Source: Planctomycetota bacterium (GTDB taxonomy: Bacteria > Planctomycetota > B15-G4). From it: a DNA stretch of 64,000 bases. Under the pieces are notes generated by a model that saw only the letters and a program-made list of their open reading frames with translations, did not search any database and was not told the DNA's origin. Of this stretch, positions 54,855-64,000 are shown piece by piece (within the stretch, counting starts at the first letter, position 1; the number at the start of each line of letters is the position of its first letter). The position numbers and the translations under genes are program-made. The DNA is taken from assembly GCA_029259745.1 (NCBI GenBank), contig JAJDEO010000042.1, forward strand, positions 1 through 64,000, read 5' to 3'.

Positions 54855-57398
54855 TCAGGCAGGCGTCAAGCGCGCGCGGCCGATCGCGAACAACGCGACG
54901 AGATAGCTCGCGCCGGCGAGGGCGAACGACGCCGAGAAGCCCGCGCCCATCGCGACGAGGATCGCGACGACCGAGGCGATCACCGAGGCCCCACCGTTGA
55001 CGCCGAAAGCCCACGGGACGAGCCCCGCGGCGCGGCCCGAGATGAGCGCGAGGCCCGACGGGAACGGCATGCCCATGATGAAGGCGACCGGCGCGAGCAC
55101 GGCGACGGTGAGCGCAATGCGCGTCGTGAGGTCGGCGGCGAGCATCGCGTCGAAGAACGTCGGCAGCCCGACGGCGAGCAGGATCACCGACAGCACCACG
55201 CCGACGATCGCACGGCGCAGCGTGCGCTGCGGGTCGTTGCTGCGCCCTGCCACCGTCGCCCCGAGCCCCGAGAAGATCAGGAACGTCAGCAACACGACCG
55301 TGATCGCGTAGCCCGGGTGTCCGAGGAACAGCACGAAGCGCTGCATCACGACGATCTCCATGAGCATGTACCCGGCACCGAGGCCGAAGAAGTACACAAC
55401 CCAGCGACCAGCGCCTGCAACCTTGAGCCCTTCACGCTTGAACAACATGAGCGGGACGATGACGAGCAGCGACACGAGCACAAGGCACTGCAAGAGCACC
55501 GTGCCGAGCATGATGAGCCCGATCGGCTCACCGCCGACGATGCCCGCGTACTCGGCCCCGTCGATCGCGTCGCGCGCGTCGTCGGCGCCGAACATCGATG
55601 CCCAAACGTTCTCCCAGCGGTGATAGCGGAAGAAGAACGGTGCGTCGTCCGTCACCGGGTCCATGTTGTAGAGGTACGAGCTGCGGAAGGCCTCGTCGGC
55701 TCCGCTCGCGACGGCGGCGAAGTAGTCGGCCGCGTGGCCCGTCGTCTCGACACCTGGCGCGTACATGATGAATGCGTTCTGGCGACTGCGTGCGTAGGCC
55801 TCGTACTTGCTGATCTCGGCTCGCGTGAACGGGCGTTTGCGGACATGCAGCACGCCGTAGTCGATGCCGATGGTCTCGCCGTCGACTTCGAGCTTCGGAC
55901 CGATGATGCCCAGCAGGACGACGTGCTGCTCGGGATGCTCGGCCCCATCGCGACGCAGGGCGTCCATCGCGATCGCAGCAAGACGTAGGGTCTCGCGCGG
56001 CGGCTCGAAGCGGAAACGTAGCACCGAGATGATGCCGTCGTCGGTGAGGTGACCGAGGAAGTCGTCGTACGCCTCGGCCGTGTAGAGGTAGCTCTCGCTC
56101 ATCACGTAGCTGCCCGAACTCAGGGCGGCGTACGTGTCCGTGCCGGTCATCTGGATGATGTCGTACTTCTCGTCGGAGCGACGCAGCCACGAGCGCCCCT
56201 CGTCGACATGCACGGTGACACCCGGCAGGTGGTAGCGGTTCGCCGTCGCCTCGGCGTACTTACCGCGCATGAGGTCCGCCGTCGTCGGGTTGATCTCGAC
56301 GCCAGTGAACTCGACACGACTGCCGTCGGGGAACTCACGCTCGGGCGACACCGCGGCCGCTTGCAGCACGTCGATCCCGCCGCCGATGCCGATCGCGAGA
56401 GCCTTCGGGGCAGTCGGCGCATCGCGGAACATCAGGTATGCGAGGCCTTCCTTCTCGTAGACGTTCGTCGTCTCGTGCGCGGCGCCCATCGGCAGCACCG
56501 TCGGTGCGTCACCATCCTGGTAGATGGTCTTCATCATGTTCGGGCGCGCGGGGTCGCCGACGACATCGAGCCGACAGAGCGGATCCCAGACCGTGTGCTC
56601 GACGACGAGCTGGTCGTTCATCTCCATCGCGCGCGTCATGGCCTTCGTCGGCGCGATCGGCACCTCGAAGAACGCTTTCGGCAGGAACCCCCCGAGGCCG
56701 ACGAGCACGACACCGAGCATCAGGTAAAGCACGATGCCGCCGCCGTTGGCCGCCTGCGGGACAGCCGCAACTTCATCGGCACTCGACGTCGGCGCCGCGT
56801 TCTCGCGCGACGCCCCGCGTGCAAAGGCGGCCGCCGCGAAGAGCGTCAGCGCGGCTGACACGAGCACCGTGCCTTCGCCACCGAAGACCTTCAGCACCGG
56901 CACGTAGGCCAGGCAGCCGAGCCCCGACCCGAGCATGTTCGTGCCGTAGACGAGCCCGATGCGCCCGCGTGCATCCGACAGCGCGACCGACACGGCCATG
57001 CCCGCAAAGACCATCGGCAGCAGCAGCACGGCGTAGTCGAGCGCCGCGCGGAAAATGCCCGCCGAGCTGTGGTCCGACGGCATCGCCGTGGCCGCCTTGC
57101 GCGTGACGAGCGCGTAGGCGATCAACGCCGTCACGCCGAACAGCGCCGACCAGAGGGCCAGCCGACCGCTCGTGTTGCCGCGCGTCCACTTCGCCCGACA
57201 GGCCACGAGCGTTCCGCCGGCCGCGAAGCCGAGCATCGTGAACGTCACGACGAGGTAGGTGAGGTGATGCCAGAGCATCACCGAGAAGATGCGCGTCTGC
57301 ACGAGCTGCAGGAGCAGCACGGCCGCCGACAGGGCGCCGACGCCGAGGAGGCGTCCGGGCGGGAGGTCGGTACGGGCAGCAGGCTGGATGTCGCTCAT
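54855..57398 (-). CDS. Membrane-embedded spermidine-synthase-like protein
   Basis: 847-residue protein with about seven transmembrane segments (~10–230), a soluble Rossmann-like domain (~270–600) and several more segments to the end. The middle holds the SpeE-like SAM/dcSAM motifs GIGGGIDVLQAAA, VEFTGVEINPTTADLM, and DEGRSWLRRSDEKYDIIQMTGTD. These resemble aminopropyltransferases, but many such fused proteins lack proven spermidine synthase activity. ATG 57398 is used; a GTG at 57416 is possible. It is downstream of leuS on the same strand with 58 bp between. No adenosylmethionine decarboxylase is seen in the window. Confidence 0.82.
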   Translation of the reverse strand: MSDIQPAARTDLPPGRLLGVGALSAAVLLLQLVQTRIFSVMLWHHLTYLVVTFTMLGFAAGGTLVACRAKWTRGNTSGRLALWSALFGVTALIAYALVTRKAATAMPSDHSSAGIFRAALDYAVLLLPMVFAGMAVSVALSDARGRIGLVYGTNMLGSGLGCLAYVPVLKVFGGEGTVLVSAALTLFAAAAFARGASRENAAPTSSADEVAAVPQAANGGGIVLYLMLGVVLVGLGGFLPKAFFEVPIAPTKAMTRAMEMNDQLVVEHTVWDPLCRLDVVGDPARPNMMKTIYQDGDAPTVLPMGAAHETTNVYEKEGLAYLMFRDAPTAPKALAIGIGGGIDVLQAAAVSPEREFPDGSRVEFTGVEINPTTADLMRGKYAEATANRYHLPGVTVHVDEGRSWLRRSDEKYDIIQMTGTDTYAALSSGSYVMSESYLYTAEAYDDFLGHLTDDGIISVLRFRFEPPRETLRLAAIAMDALRRDGAEHPEQHVVLLGIIGPKLEVDGETIGIDYGVLHVRKRPFTRAEISKYEAYARSRQNAFIMYAPGVETTGHAADYFAAVASGADEAFRSSYLYNMDPVTDDAPFFFRYHRWENVWASMFGADDARDAIDGAEYAGIVGGEPIGLIMLGTVLLQCLVLVSLLVIVPLMLFKREGLKVAGAGRWVVYFFGLGAGYMLMEIVVMQRFVLFLGHPGYAITVVLLTFLIFSGLGATVAGRSNDPQRTLRRAIVGVVLSVILLAVGLPTFFDAMLAADLTTRIALTVAVLAPVAFIMGMPFPSGLALISGRAAGLVPWAFGVNGGASVIASVVAILVAMGAGFSASFALAGASYLVALFAIGRARLTPA

Positions 57399-57456
57399 GC
57401 GCAGTTCTTCGGCCACTGAGGGCGTGGAGGGAAAGGGTGTTTGACGGGGAGACGCG

Positions 57457-59952
57457 TCACTTCGCGACGACGAAGTTCACGATGCGACCCGGCACGGCGA
57501 TGACCTTGCGGATCGTGGCACCGCTCAGCTGGCTCGCGACGTTGTCGAGCTCGCGCGCCTGGGCTTCCAGGGTGGCCGCGTCGAGCGTCTTGGAGACTTC
57601 CATCGTCGCGCGCAGCTTGCCGTTGATCTGCACGGGCACGGTGACGGTGTCAGTGACGAGCTGACTCTCGTCGACGGCCGGCCACGCGGCCCAGCCGAGT
57701 GGCTCGTCGTTGCCGAGAATGCGCGCGTTGAGCTCCTCGGCCACGTGCGGCGCAAACGGCTCGAGCATGATCAGCATCTCGCGCGCGAAGGCCCGCGGCA
57801 CACCGGCGTCTTCTTTCGTGAGGACGTTGACGTGCTCCATCATCGCGGCGATGGCCGTGTTGAACGACATGCCCTCGAGGTCCTTGCCGACCTTGTCGAG
57901 CGTGACGTGGAACGAGCGCAGCGCAGCGGCCGACGGCTCGGCGTCGTTGACGCGGCTTTTGCCCTTGCTGTCGACGTACAGCCGCCACCAGCGCTTGATG
58001 AAGCGGTTCGTGCCTGACAGCCCGGCCGTCTGCCAGGGCTTCGTGGCCGTCAGCGGCCCCATGAACAGCTCGTACAGCCGGAACGCGTCGGCGCCGAACT
58101 GCTCGATCATGTCGTCGGGGTTGATGACGTTGCCGCGGCTCTTCGACATCTTCTCGCCGTCCTCACCCAGGATCATGCCCTGGCTGACGAGCCTGGCGAA
58201 CGGTTCGGGCGTGGAGATGACGCCAGCGTCGAACAGCACCTTGTGCCAGAAGCGCGCGTACAGCAGGTGCAGCACGGCGTGCTCGGCGCCGCCGACGTAG
58301 AGGTCGACGGGCATCCAGTACTTCTCGAGCTCGGGGTCGACGAGCGCCTCGCTGTTGTGCGGGTCGATGTAGCGCAGGTAGTACCAGCACGAACCGGCCC
58401 ACTGCGGCATCGTGTTCGTCTCGCGCTTGACGCGCTCGCCGCTCACCGGATCGGTCGTGTTGAGCCAGCTGTCGATCTTCGCGAGCGGACTCTCGCCGTT
58501 GCCCGACGGCGCGAAGTCTTCGACCTCGGGCAGCGTGACGGGCAGGTCGGATTCGGGGACGGTCGAGATCGAGCCGTCGTCGTGGTGGAAGATCGGGAAG
58601 GGCTCGCCCCAGTAGCGCTGGCGCGCGAAGAGCCAGTCGCGCAGCTTCGTGTGGACGGCCGGCGCGCCGCTGCCCTGCTCCTCGAGCCAGGCGGTCATCT
58701 TGGCCTTGGCGTCCTGCACGCCCAGGCCGTCGAGGAACGCCGAGTTGATCGCCGGCCCATCGCCTGTGAAGGCTTCGCCGTCGAAGTCCTCGGGCGGCTG
58801 GACGGTGCGGACGATCGGAAGATCAAAGGCCTTGGCAAACTCCCAGTCGCGCTCGTCTTGCCCCGGCACGGCCATGATCGCGCCCGTGCCATAGCCGATC
58901 ATGACGTAGTCGGCGATCCAGATCGGAATGCGTTCGCCGTTGGCCGGGTTGATCGCGTACGAGCCCGTGGGCACGCCGGTCTTGTCCTTCGACAGCTCGG
59001 TGCGCTCGAGGTCGCTCTTGCGCGCAGCCTCTTCGCGGTAGGCGATCGCGGCGTCGCGCTGGCCGTCGGTGAGGAGTGCATCGAAGAGCGGATGCTCGGG
59101 TGCGATCACCATGTACGTCGCGCCGAACATCGTGTCGGGACGCGTCGTGAAAACGCGCAGGACGGGCTTGCCGTCGGGATTCGTCGGGGTGCCTTCGGGC
59201 AGCTCGCTGGCGGCGATGTCGATGTCGACGGCGAAGTCGGCCTCGGCGCCCGTGGAGCGACCGATCCAGTTGCGTTGCAGCGTCTTGATCGACTCGGGCC
59301 AGTCGAGATCGTCGAGCCCCTCGAGCAGGCGATCCGCGTAGGCCGTGATCTTCAGCATCCACTGACGCATCGGGCGCCGCACGACGGGATGTCCCCCACG
59401 CTCGGAGACGCCGTCGACCACTTCCTCGTTCGCCAGCACCGTGCCCAGCGCCGGACACCAGTTGACGGCGATCTCGGCCTGGTAGGCGAGCCCGCGTTCG
59501 TAGAGGCGCAGGAAGATCCACTGCGTCCACTTGAAGTACTCGGGGTCGGTCGTGTTGACCTCGCGCCCCCACTCATAGCTGAAGCCCAGCGACTGGAGCT
59601 GCCGACGGAAGGTGCCGATGTTCGTCTTCGTCGTGATCGCCGGGTGGACGCCCGTCTGCACGGCGTACTGCTCGGCCGGCAGCCCAAAGGCGTCCCAGCC
59701 CATCGGGTGCAGCACGTTGAAGCCGCGGTGACGCTTGTAGCGCGCGACCATGTCCGTGGCCGTGTAGCTCAGCGGGTGGCCGACGTGCAGCCCCGCGCCG
59801 CTCGGGTACGGGAACATGTCGAGCACGTAGTACTTCGGGAGCGTGAGGTCGTCCTTCGCCGCGAACGTGGCTTCATCGATCCAGCGGCGCTGCCAGCGCT
59901 GCTCGATCGACGCATGGTCGTAGACTCCGGACTGCTCGGTCGTCGTCGTCAC
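57457..59952 (-). CDS. leuS: Leucyl-tRNA synthetase
   Basis: 831-residue class I aminoacyl-tRNA synthetase. HVGH (residues 56–59) and the KMSKS motif (in [11 protein letters not shown]) mark the catalytic site. The editing domain CP1 is present with [21 protein letters not shown]. No ATG lies near the start; a GTG at 59952 ([18 protein letters not shown]) fits the family N-terminus, so it is taken, with no strong ribosome-binding site upstream. It is 58 bp upstream of the spermidine-synthase-like gene, with tRNA-Ala on the other side. Confidence 0.95.
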   Translation of the reverse strand: MTTTTEQSGVYDHASIEQRWQRRWIDEATFAAKDDLTLPKYYVLDMFPYPSGAGLHVGHPLSYTATDMVARYKRHRGFNVLHPMGWDAFGLPAEQYAVQTGVHPAITTKTNIGTFRRQLQSLGFSYEWGREVNTTDPEYFKWTQWIFLRLYERGLAYQAEIAVNWCPALGTVLANEEVVDGVSERGGHPVVRRPMRQWMLKITAYADRLLEGLDDLDWPESIKTLQRNWIGRSTGAEADFAVDIDIAASELPEGTPTNPDGKPVLRVFTTRPDTMFGATYMVIAPEHPLFDALLTDGQRDAAIAYREEAARKSDLERTELSKDKTGVPTGSYAINPANGERIPIWIADYVMIGYGTGAIMAVPGQDERDWEFAKAFDLPIVRTVQPPEDFDGEAFTGDGPAINSAFLDGLGVQDAKAKMTAWLEEQGSGAPAVHTKLRDWLFARQRYWGEPFPIFHHDDGSISTVPESDLPVTLPEVEDFAPSGNGESPLAKIDSWLNTTDPVSGERVKRETNTMPQWAGSCWYYLRYIDPHNSEALVDPELEKYWMPVDLYVGGAEHAVLHLLYARFWHKVLFDAGVISTPEPFARLVSQGMILGEDGEKMSKSRGNVINPDDMIEQFGADAFRLYELFMGPLTATKPWQTAGLSGTNRFIKRWWRLYVDSKGKSRVNDAEPSAAALRSFHVTLDKVGKDLEGMSFNTAIAAMMEHVNVLTKEDAGVPRAFAREMLIMLEPFAPHVAEELNARILGNDEPLGWAAWPAVDESQLVTDTVTVPVQINGKLRATMEVSKTLDAATLEAQARELDNVASQLSGATIRKVIAVPGRIVNFVVAK

Positions 59953-60232
59953 CTGAAGGGGCCTCGGGGTTTCGGGTGCTGCCGTGCGCGCTCCAATGCC
60001 GAATCGCACTTGAACGACGCACAATACCGCGCCGGCGCCCTGCGGACGACCACCAGCAGGCCAGGTCCCTGCCTTGGGCGCCGTAGTCGGCCGGGCCAGA
60101 AATCCCTTGCGCGGCCCCGGGGATGCCCTCTACCGTCTGCCCCCGATCGGCGTCTCTGACGGCGATCCCCGCGGCTCAACCGTGGCGGAGTGCAGCCCCG
60201 AGCGGGCTCATCCCCCGGACGTGCCCGAGGTT

Positions 60233-60308
60233 GGGCGGTTAGCTCAGTTGGTAGAGCGCCTCGCTGGCAGCGAGGAGGTCAAGGGTTCGAACCCCTTACC
60301 GTCCACCA
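60233..60308 (+). tRNA. tRNA-Ala (anticodon GGC)
   Basis: Cloverleaf with acceptor GGGCGGT/ACCGTCC, D-arm AGCTCAGTTGGTAGAGC, anticodon stem CCTCG/CGAGG and loop CTGGCAG (anticodon GGC), T-arm AAGGG–TTCGAAC–CCCTT, discriminator A and encoded CCA. The G3·U70 wobble pair in the acceptor, which identifies tRNA-Ala, is present. Confidence 0.96.
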
Positions 60309-60361
60309 CTTCTCGGGCCCCGAGCGTCGGCTGTAGTGCCGGAGTCGCCGAAGCACCTCGG

Positions 60362-61873
60362 TCACGGCAATCCGCCATCCTCGTCCATCCAGGACACGCG
60401 ATAGACATCGTGATCGAGGTGGATCGGCGCGACGCCGCGGCGCGCGACGACCATGCGGTCCGGGGCGTAAAGCGGGACGAGCAGGACGTGCTCGTCGATC
60501 AGCTCCTGGATCCGCTGAGCGAGGACGACGCGCCCCGCCTCGTCGGGAGTTCGCTGGAGCCGTTCGACGAGCTCCGCGATCCGAGCATCGACCCCGAAGT
60601 CGCGACGCGTCGCCGCTGTGCCGGCGGCCGGCTCGTCGGCGAACCGCGCGACAAGTGAGAGATACGGGTCGTAGGGCACGCCCCAGGTCTGCTCGACGCG
60701 CAGGTCATAGTTGCCGCGTTCCGTGGCAAGGCGGAGTGGCTCGCCGACGAGCGTCACGACGTCAACCGGGATGCCACGCGATGCGAGCATCGGCACGAGC
60801 GCGCCGCCGAGGGCCACCTGCCGTGGACTCTCTCCGTCGATCAGCAAACGCAGGGAGTGCGACGGAAGCGCCATGCCTTGCGACCCACTCGGCGAGCGCG
60901 CCGCGGGCCAATCTACGACAGTCGGTGCGGCCCAGGCCCGACACGCCGTTGCGAGCCCATGCTCGACGTCGTCGAGCAGCACGGTTCGATCGAGGCTCGT
61001 CGCGATCGCGCGCCGCACCGCGACAGCGCTCGTCGGCCCGTCCTCGAGTCGGAACGACACGTAGACGACCGCCGACCCGCTCGCGCGTCGCACGTCGAAC
61101 TCATCGCCGCGTTCGATGTCAGCGAGACGTGCGCGGTCGAGTCCACCGGCCCAGTCGTCCACGACCACATCGACCTCGTCACGCTCGAGCCTCCCGAGCA
61201 CGTCGTCACCCACCTCGTATGGGATGATCTCGAGGAGACGCGGCCCACGAGCACGATCACGTCGTCGATAGATCAACGTGCCGTCGTCCCCGACGCTGGG
61301 CTCGTAGCGACCCGAGCCGATCCATCGATCAGCACCCGCGACCGAGGCGCCCGGTGCCATCACACCTCCGGGATTGATCGCGACGAGATCCGGAAGCAAC
61401 GCCCACGGCTCGTCGAGCTTGATTGCGAGCTCCTGCTCGGAGATCGCGTGGATCCCCGTGATGTGGGCCGCGGATCGAAGCCACGCGTGCTCCGGCCGGT
61501 CGACCCAGCGGCGGAAATGCGCTGCCACGGCTGCGGCATCGACGGGTGAGCCATCGTGAAATCGCTGTCCGGACCTCAGCGTGAAGACGACGCGACGCCC
61601 GCCGTCATCGACGCTCCAGTGGTGGGCAAGGCCCGGTGCGAGACGGCCCTGCATGTCACGCGTCACGAGCGTCTCGAAGACGAGTGTCTTGGTCTCGAAC
61701 CCACCGCCGTACCCCAACGTCGAGAGGTGCTCGGGGGCCAGGTCAGGGCGCGCCGTCAGTGCGATCCGCAGCGGAACATCGTGAGCTTCCTTCAAGTCAT
61801 GCGGCCATGACGCGCAACCGCTGACCATCGCGACCGCGACGAGCGCGACGATGCAATGAACTCGTGTGACCAT
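60362..61873 (-). CDS. Orphan NikA/oligopeptide-type substrate-binding lipoprotein
   Basis: 503-residue extracytoplasmic binding protein of the SBP_bac_5 family. The lipoprotein signal ends at MVSGC (Cys20). Family motifs are ETLVTRDMQGRLAPGLAHHWSVDD, VVFTLRSGQRFHDGSPVDA and, near residue 400, NYDLRVEQTWGVPYDPYLSL, which resembles the W-G-PYDP segment of NikA-type nickel-binding proteins. Nickel, peptide or another small ligand is possible. No permease or ATPase gene is adjacent in this window. ATG 61873 is used. It is divergent from a secreted protein gene, with 182 bp between. Confidence 0.88.
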   Translation of the reverse strand: MVTRVHCIVALVAVAMVSGCASWPHDLKEAHDVPLRIALTARPDLAPEHLSTLGYGGGFETKTLVFETLVTRDMQGRLAPGLAHHWSVDDGGRRVVFTLRSGQRFHDGSPVDAAAVAAHFRRWVDRPEHAWLRSAAHITGIHAISEQELAIKLDEPWALLPDLVAINPGGVMAPGASVAGADRWIGSGRYEPSVGDDGTLIYRRRDRARGPRLLEIIPYEVGDDVLGRLERDEVDVVVDDWAGGLDRARLADIERGDEFDVRRASGSAVVYVSFRLEDGPTSAVAVRRAIATSLDRTVLLDDVEHGLATACRAWAAPTVVDWPAARSPSGSQGMALPSHSLRLLIDGESPRQVALGGALVPMLASRGIPVDVVTLVGEPLRLATERGNYDLRVEQTWGVPYDPYLSLVARFADEPAAGTAATRRDFGVDARIAELVERLQRTPDEAGRVVLAQRIQELIDEHVLLVPLYAPDRMVVARRGVAPIHLDHDVYRVSWMDEDGGLP

Positions 61874-62055
61874 GCAAGCGATCCCGATGGCGTGTCACCC
61901 AAGCAACGAAACCCGAACGCGGCGCGAACGAAAAAACTCTCAAGAGGCGCGTCCGGGCCACGCAGCCGCTGCGTTGAAACGCGAGTGCGACGCCGGTGGA
62001 TGCCGCGTTCACGTCGACGGCGGCACGTCGGCTTCCTCAACCGATTTCAGTCAGC

Positions 62056-63927
62056 ATGTCCACTCCTCTTGTGTTCAAGCTTGCGCTCGGGGTCTCTCTC
62101 CTCGCATCCGCGCAAGCCCAAGAACTCCCTCCCTCGGGAATCTTCGGCGCGACATTCGTGTACGCCACATCGCCATCGGGGACTTCACAGCTCTACTCGA
62201 TCGAACCGGCCACATCGGCGAGCCCCGTGCCGGTCGGTGCACCGGTTGCTGCCGTCCCCTCACGCTGGGCTCACCGACGCCGGACACTCGGTGCGCTCGA
62301 GACGGCGATCTCTCACGCCCCACCCACGGTGCTCTTCACGCCGATGGGTGACTCGGTCGGGACGGGCGCCATCCACTTCGTCGATGGCCGCACGGGCACG
62401 CCGCCCACCACCGCACTGATCTCGACGGGCAACCCCGCGGCCTATGACATCTTGGTCGCGCCGAACCTCAAGCAGGTCTTCACGGCCGAGGATGACGGCG
62501 CCGGCAACACCGTCTTGCGCGGATTCTCGTATGCCGTGCCCGGAGCCCTGACGCCCACGAGCCCGCCGTCGCTCTCGCTCGCCGGTGCGCCCGCAGCCTA
62601 CGTCAACCGCATGGGCTACGACCCGTTCGACCTCACCCTGCATGTGCCGACGGCCACGGGCATTCACATCATCGACGTCGCGAAGAATGCACCGCACATG
62701 ACGATGCGTGCGTCCATCTCCAGCGCGCCCGCAGCCCCGAGCACGAACCCGGCGCGGTTCGATCGCAACGGGTCGTCGAGCTGGATCATCGGGACGTCCA
62801 CCTTCGACAGCTCCGGCAGTCCGCTCGCCGCGGGACATCTGACGTGGAACGCCGCGGGCGGCTCGGAGGTCGGTGAGTTCGGAGCCGTCCCGAGCGCTCC
62901 CGGAAAGGCGTGGATCCCGGCCGCGGGTTGTGAGGAACTCGCGGTCGTCGGCGACGGTGTCGACACGTTCGTCTACTACCTGCTGCGTGAGCCGGGCCCC
63001 GGCACGTTCTTCGTGAAGCCCGCAGCGATCGGCGTGATCCGATTGCTCGGTTCGTCGCCCAGCACCGTCGGAACGATCCTCTGTCCGGAGAACTGTGGGG
63101 AGCCCTTCGCGAATCCCGCGGTACACGGCACGCGGGTCGCGTTCGAGACGAGCTTCGGCCCGCCGTTCATCTTCACACCCGAAGACGGCGGCGAAAAAGT
63201 GAACGTGCTCTACTCGCCGCTCGATCCGCTCGGTTCCGGCGATGGTGTGCTCGGCGTCCCCGCTCCGCTCGGCGGTCGCATCAGCACGAAGGGGATGGAT
63301 CGCCCGCTGTGGAGCGCCGACGGGTCGCGGATCTTTGCTGCGACGAGTTGGTTCCCCGGTGCCCCGAACCCCGGAGTGCCCGGCCTGGAGGTGCTCGACG
63401 TCCCCGCGACCATCCCTCTCAACGAGTACGTGGCACCGCACACGGTCGTACCGCTCACGTCGTTCCCGAGCCAGTCGATCACATTCCCGAGCACGTTCCG
63501 GCCGGCCGTGCCGATCTTCGGGCCCGTGCTCGCGGACTACACGTTCGCAGGCCACGTGAGTCACGATCACATGGCGGCGTGTCTTGCGGCGCCGTTCGGG
63601 GAGATCGGGCAGGCGCAGGTCGGTGCGTTCACCCAGTCGGCGGCAATCCCGAACTTTCGAGCTGTGTTTCCCGCGACGTTCGACGACGCGACGTCCTCGA
63701 CGTTCCCGATCCCATCTTCGTTCGGCGCGCACCGCGTGGCATTCAACGTCTACGCCCAGTTCGGGCTCGCGGGGCTCGTCATGATCGCCTCTCACGACGA
63801 CGAGATCCTCGTCCAGCCCACTGGCTTCAACACGCTCGCCCCGTTCAGTGGCGAGCTGCCGATCGACGTCGTTCGGCTTCCCCTTCCGACTGGTTGGATC
63901 ACAACCACCGAGTTGTTGGCGCTCTGA
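62056..63927 (+). CDS. Secreted protein of unknown function, beta-propeller-like
   Basis: 623-residue protein with signal peptide (VFKLALGVSLLASAQAQ). It is rich in beta strands with repeating segments such as GATFVYATSPSGTSQLYSIE, IHFVDGRTGTP and DRPLWSADGSRIFAATSW, the last being typical of WD40/TolB-like propellers. No catalytic motif is visible. The C-terminal ~110 residues (FGAHRVAFNVYAQFGLAGLVM …) loosely resemble the C-terminal module of other secreted proteins here. ATG 62056 is used since it begins the signal peptide. The 73 bp after the stop to the window end hold nothing visible. Confidence 0.82.
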   Translation: MSTPLVFKLALGVSLLASAQAQELPPSGIFGATFVYATSPSGTSQLYSIEPATSASPVPVGAPVAAVPSRWAHRRRTLGALETAISHAPPTVLFTPMGDSVGTGAIHFVDGRTGTPPTTALISTGNPAAYDILVAPNLKQVFTAEDDGAGNTVLRGFSYAVPGALTPTSPPSLSLAGAPAAYVNRMGYDPFDLTLHVPTATGIHIIDVAKNAPHMTMRASISSAPAAPSTNPARFDRNGSSSWIIGTSTFDSSGSPLAAGHLTWNAAGGSEVGEFGAVPSAPGKAWIPAAGCEELAVVGDGVDTFVYYLLREPGPGTFFVKPAAIGVIRLLGSSPSTVGTILCPENCGEPFANPAVHGTRVAFETSFGPPFIFTPEDGGEKVNVLYSPLDPLGSGDGVLGVPAPLGGRISTKGMDRPLWSADGSRIFAATSWFPGAPNPGVPGLEVLDVPATIPLNEYVAPHTVVPLTSFPSQSITFPSTFRPAVPIFGPVLADYTFAGHVSHDHMAACLAAPFGEIGQAQVGAFTQSAAIPNFRAVFPATFDDATSSTFPIPSSFGAHRVAFNVYAQFGLAGLVMIASHDDEILVQPTGFNTLAPFSGELPIDVVRLPLPTGWITTTELLAL

Positions 63928-64000
63928 TCGCTTCTTCGGCATCCACCGAGATGCGCCAACTCACCAGGGTGGCGGGTCGCCGAGCGGCCCGCCACCCATC

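Noticed and set aside
58243..60159. 638-codon plus-strand frame
   Set aside because: Antisense to leuS, whose HVGH and KMSKS motifs are intact.
62263..62305. Arg-rich patch (AHRRRTLG) in the last gene as a frameshift
   Set aside because: Flanking sequence continues in the same frame on both sides and neither alternative frame reads better, so no frameshift is called.
62260..63942. 560-codon minus-strand frame
   Set aside because: Antisense to the secreted protein, rich in Arg and Glu, with no signal peptide or motif.

Overview
The window is a high-GC bacterial chromosome segment, densely packed, with no phage, transposase, integrase or CRISPR. Several features suggest a planctomycete-like organism. 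These are the large secreted proteins with PA14, FG-GAP and DUF5060/DUF4038-type modules, a redoxin–cytochrome c–copper monooxygenase fusion, secreted proteins sharing a similar C-terminal module, and a GCS2–CBS ligase. This placement is inference from gene content, not from a phylogenetic marker.

Layout. 1–6.3 kb: two divergent secreted-protein genes, one of unknown function cut by the window edge and one M14 zinc carboxypeptidase. 6.5–14.3 kb: a two-armed lipid-modification cluster. The leftward arm is a DUF1295 membrane protein, a Cfa-type methyltransferase and an alpha/beta-hydrolase lipoprotein. The rightward arm is an acyl desaturase, an FAD amine-oxidase-like protein, a DUF1365 protein, a second Cfa-type methyltransferase and a DUF2878 protein. 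A short element with 26-bp inverted repeats follows. 14.6–19.0 kb: a SAM methyltransferase, a desuccinylase-like zinc hydrolase translationally coupled to a GCS2–CBS ligase, and a frataxin (cyaY). 19.1–23.0 kb: glcDEF glycolate oxidase. 23.2–28.5 kb: a secreted protein, thiC with a TPP riboswitch, and a radical-SAM-like protein.

28.5–38.5 kb: a PA14/glycoside-hydrolase-like protein, the triple-fusion monooxygenase, htpG, an ABC exporter and a small secreted protein with a clear terminator. 38.6–42.4 kb: a three-gene type III polyketide synthase operon (methyltransferase, FAD oxidoreductase, chalcone-synthase-like enzyme), then a lipoprotein glutathione peroxidase with a long His/Asp-rich metal-binding segment. 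42.9–46.9 kb: trmFO, recQ and a NUDIX ADP-sugar hydrolase. 46.9–50.3 kb: tRNA-Arg(CCG), an FG-GAP protein and repeat-bearing intergenic DNA. 50.3–54.8 kb: a subtilisin-like protease, a small membrane protein and an ArsR–SRPBCC–AlkD operon. 54.9–60.0 kb: a spermidine-synthase-like membrane protein and leuS. 60.2–64 kb: tRNA-Ala(GGC), an orphan nickel/peptide-type binding lipoprotein and a last secreted protein.

Most intra-operon junctions are 1-nt or 4-nt stop/start overlaps (GTGA, ATGA, TGATG). This helped choose start codons in this GC-rich DNA, including an apparent CTG start for the DUF2878 gene.
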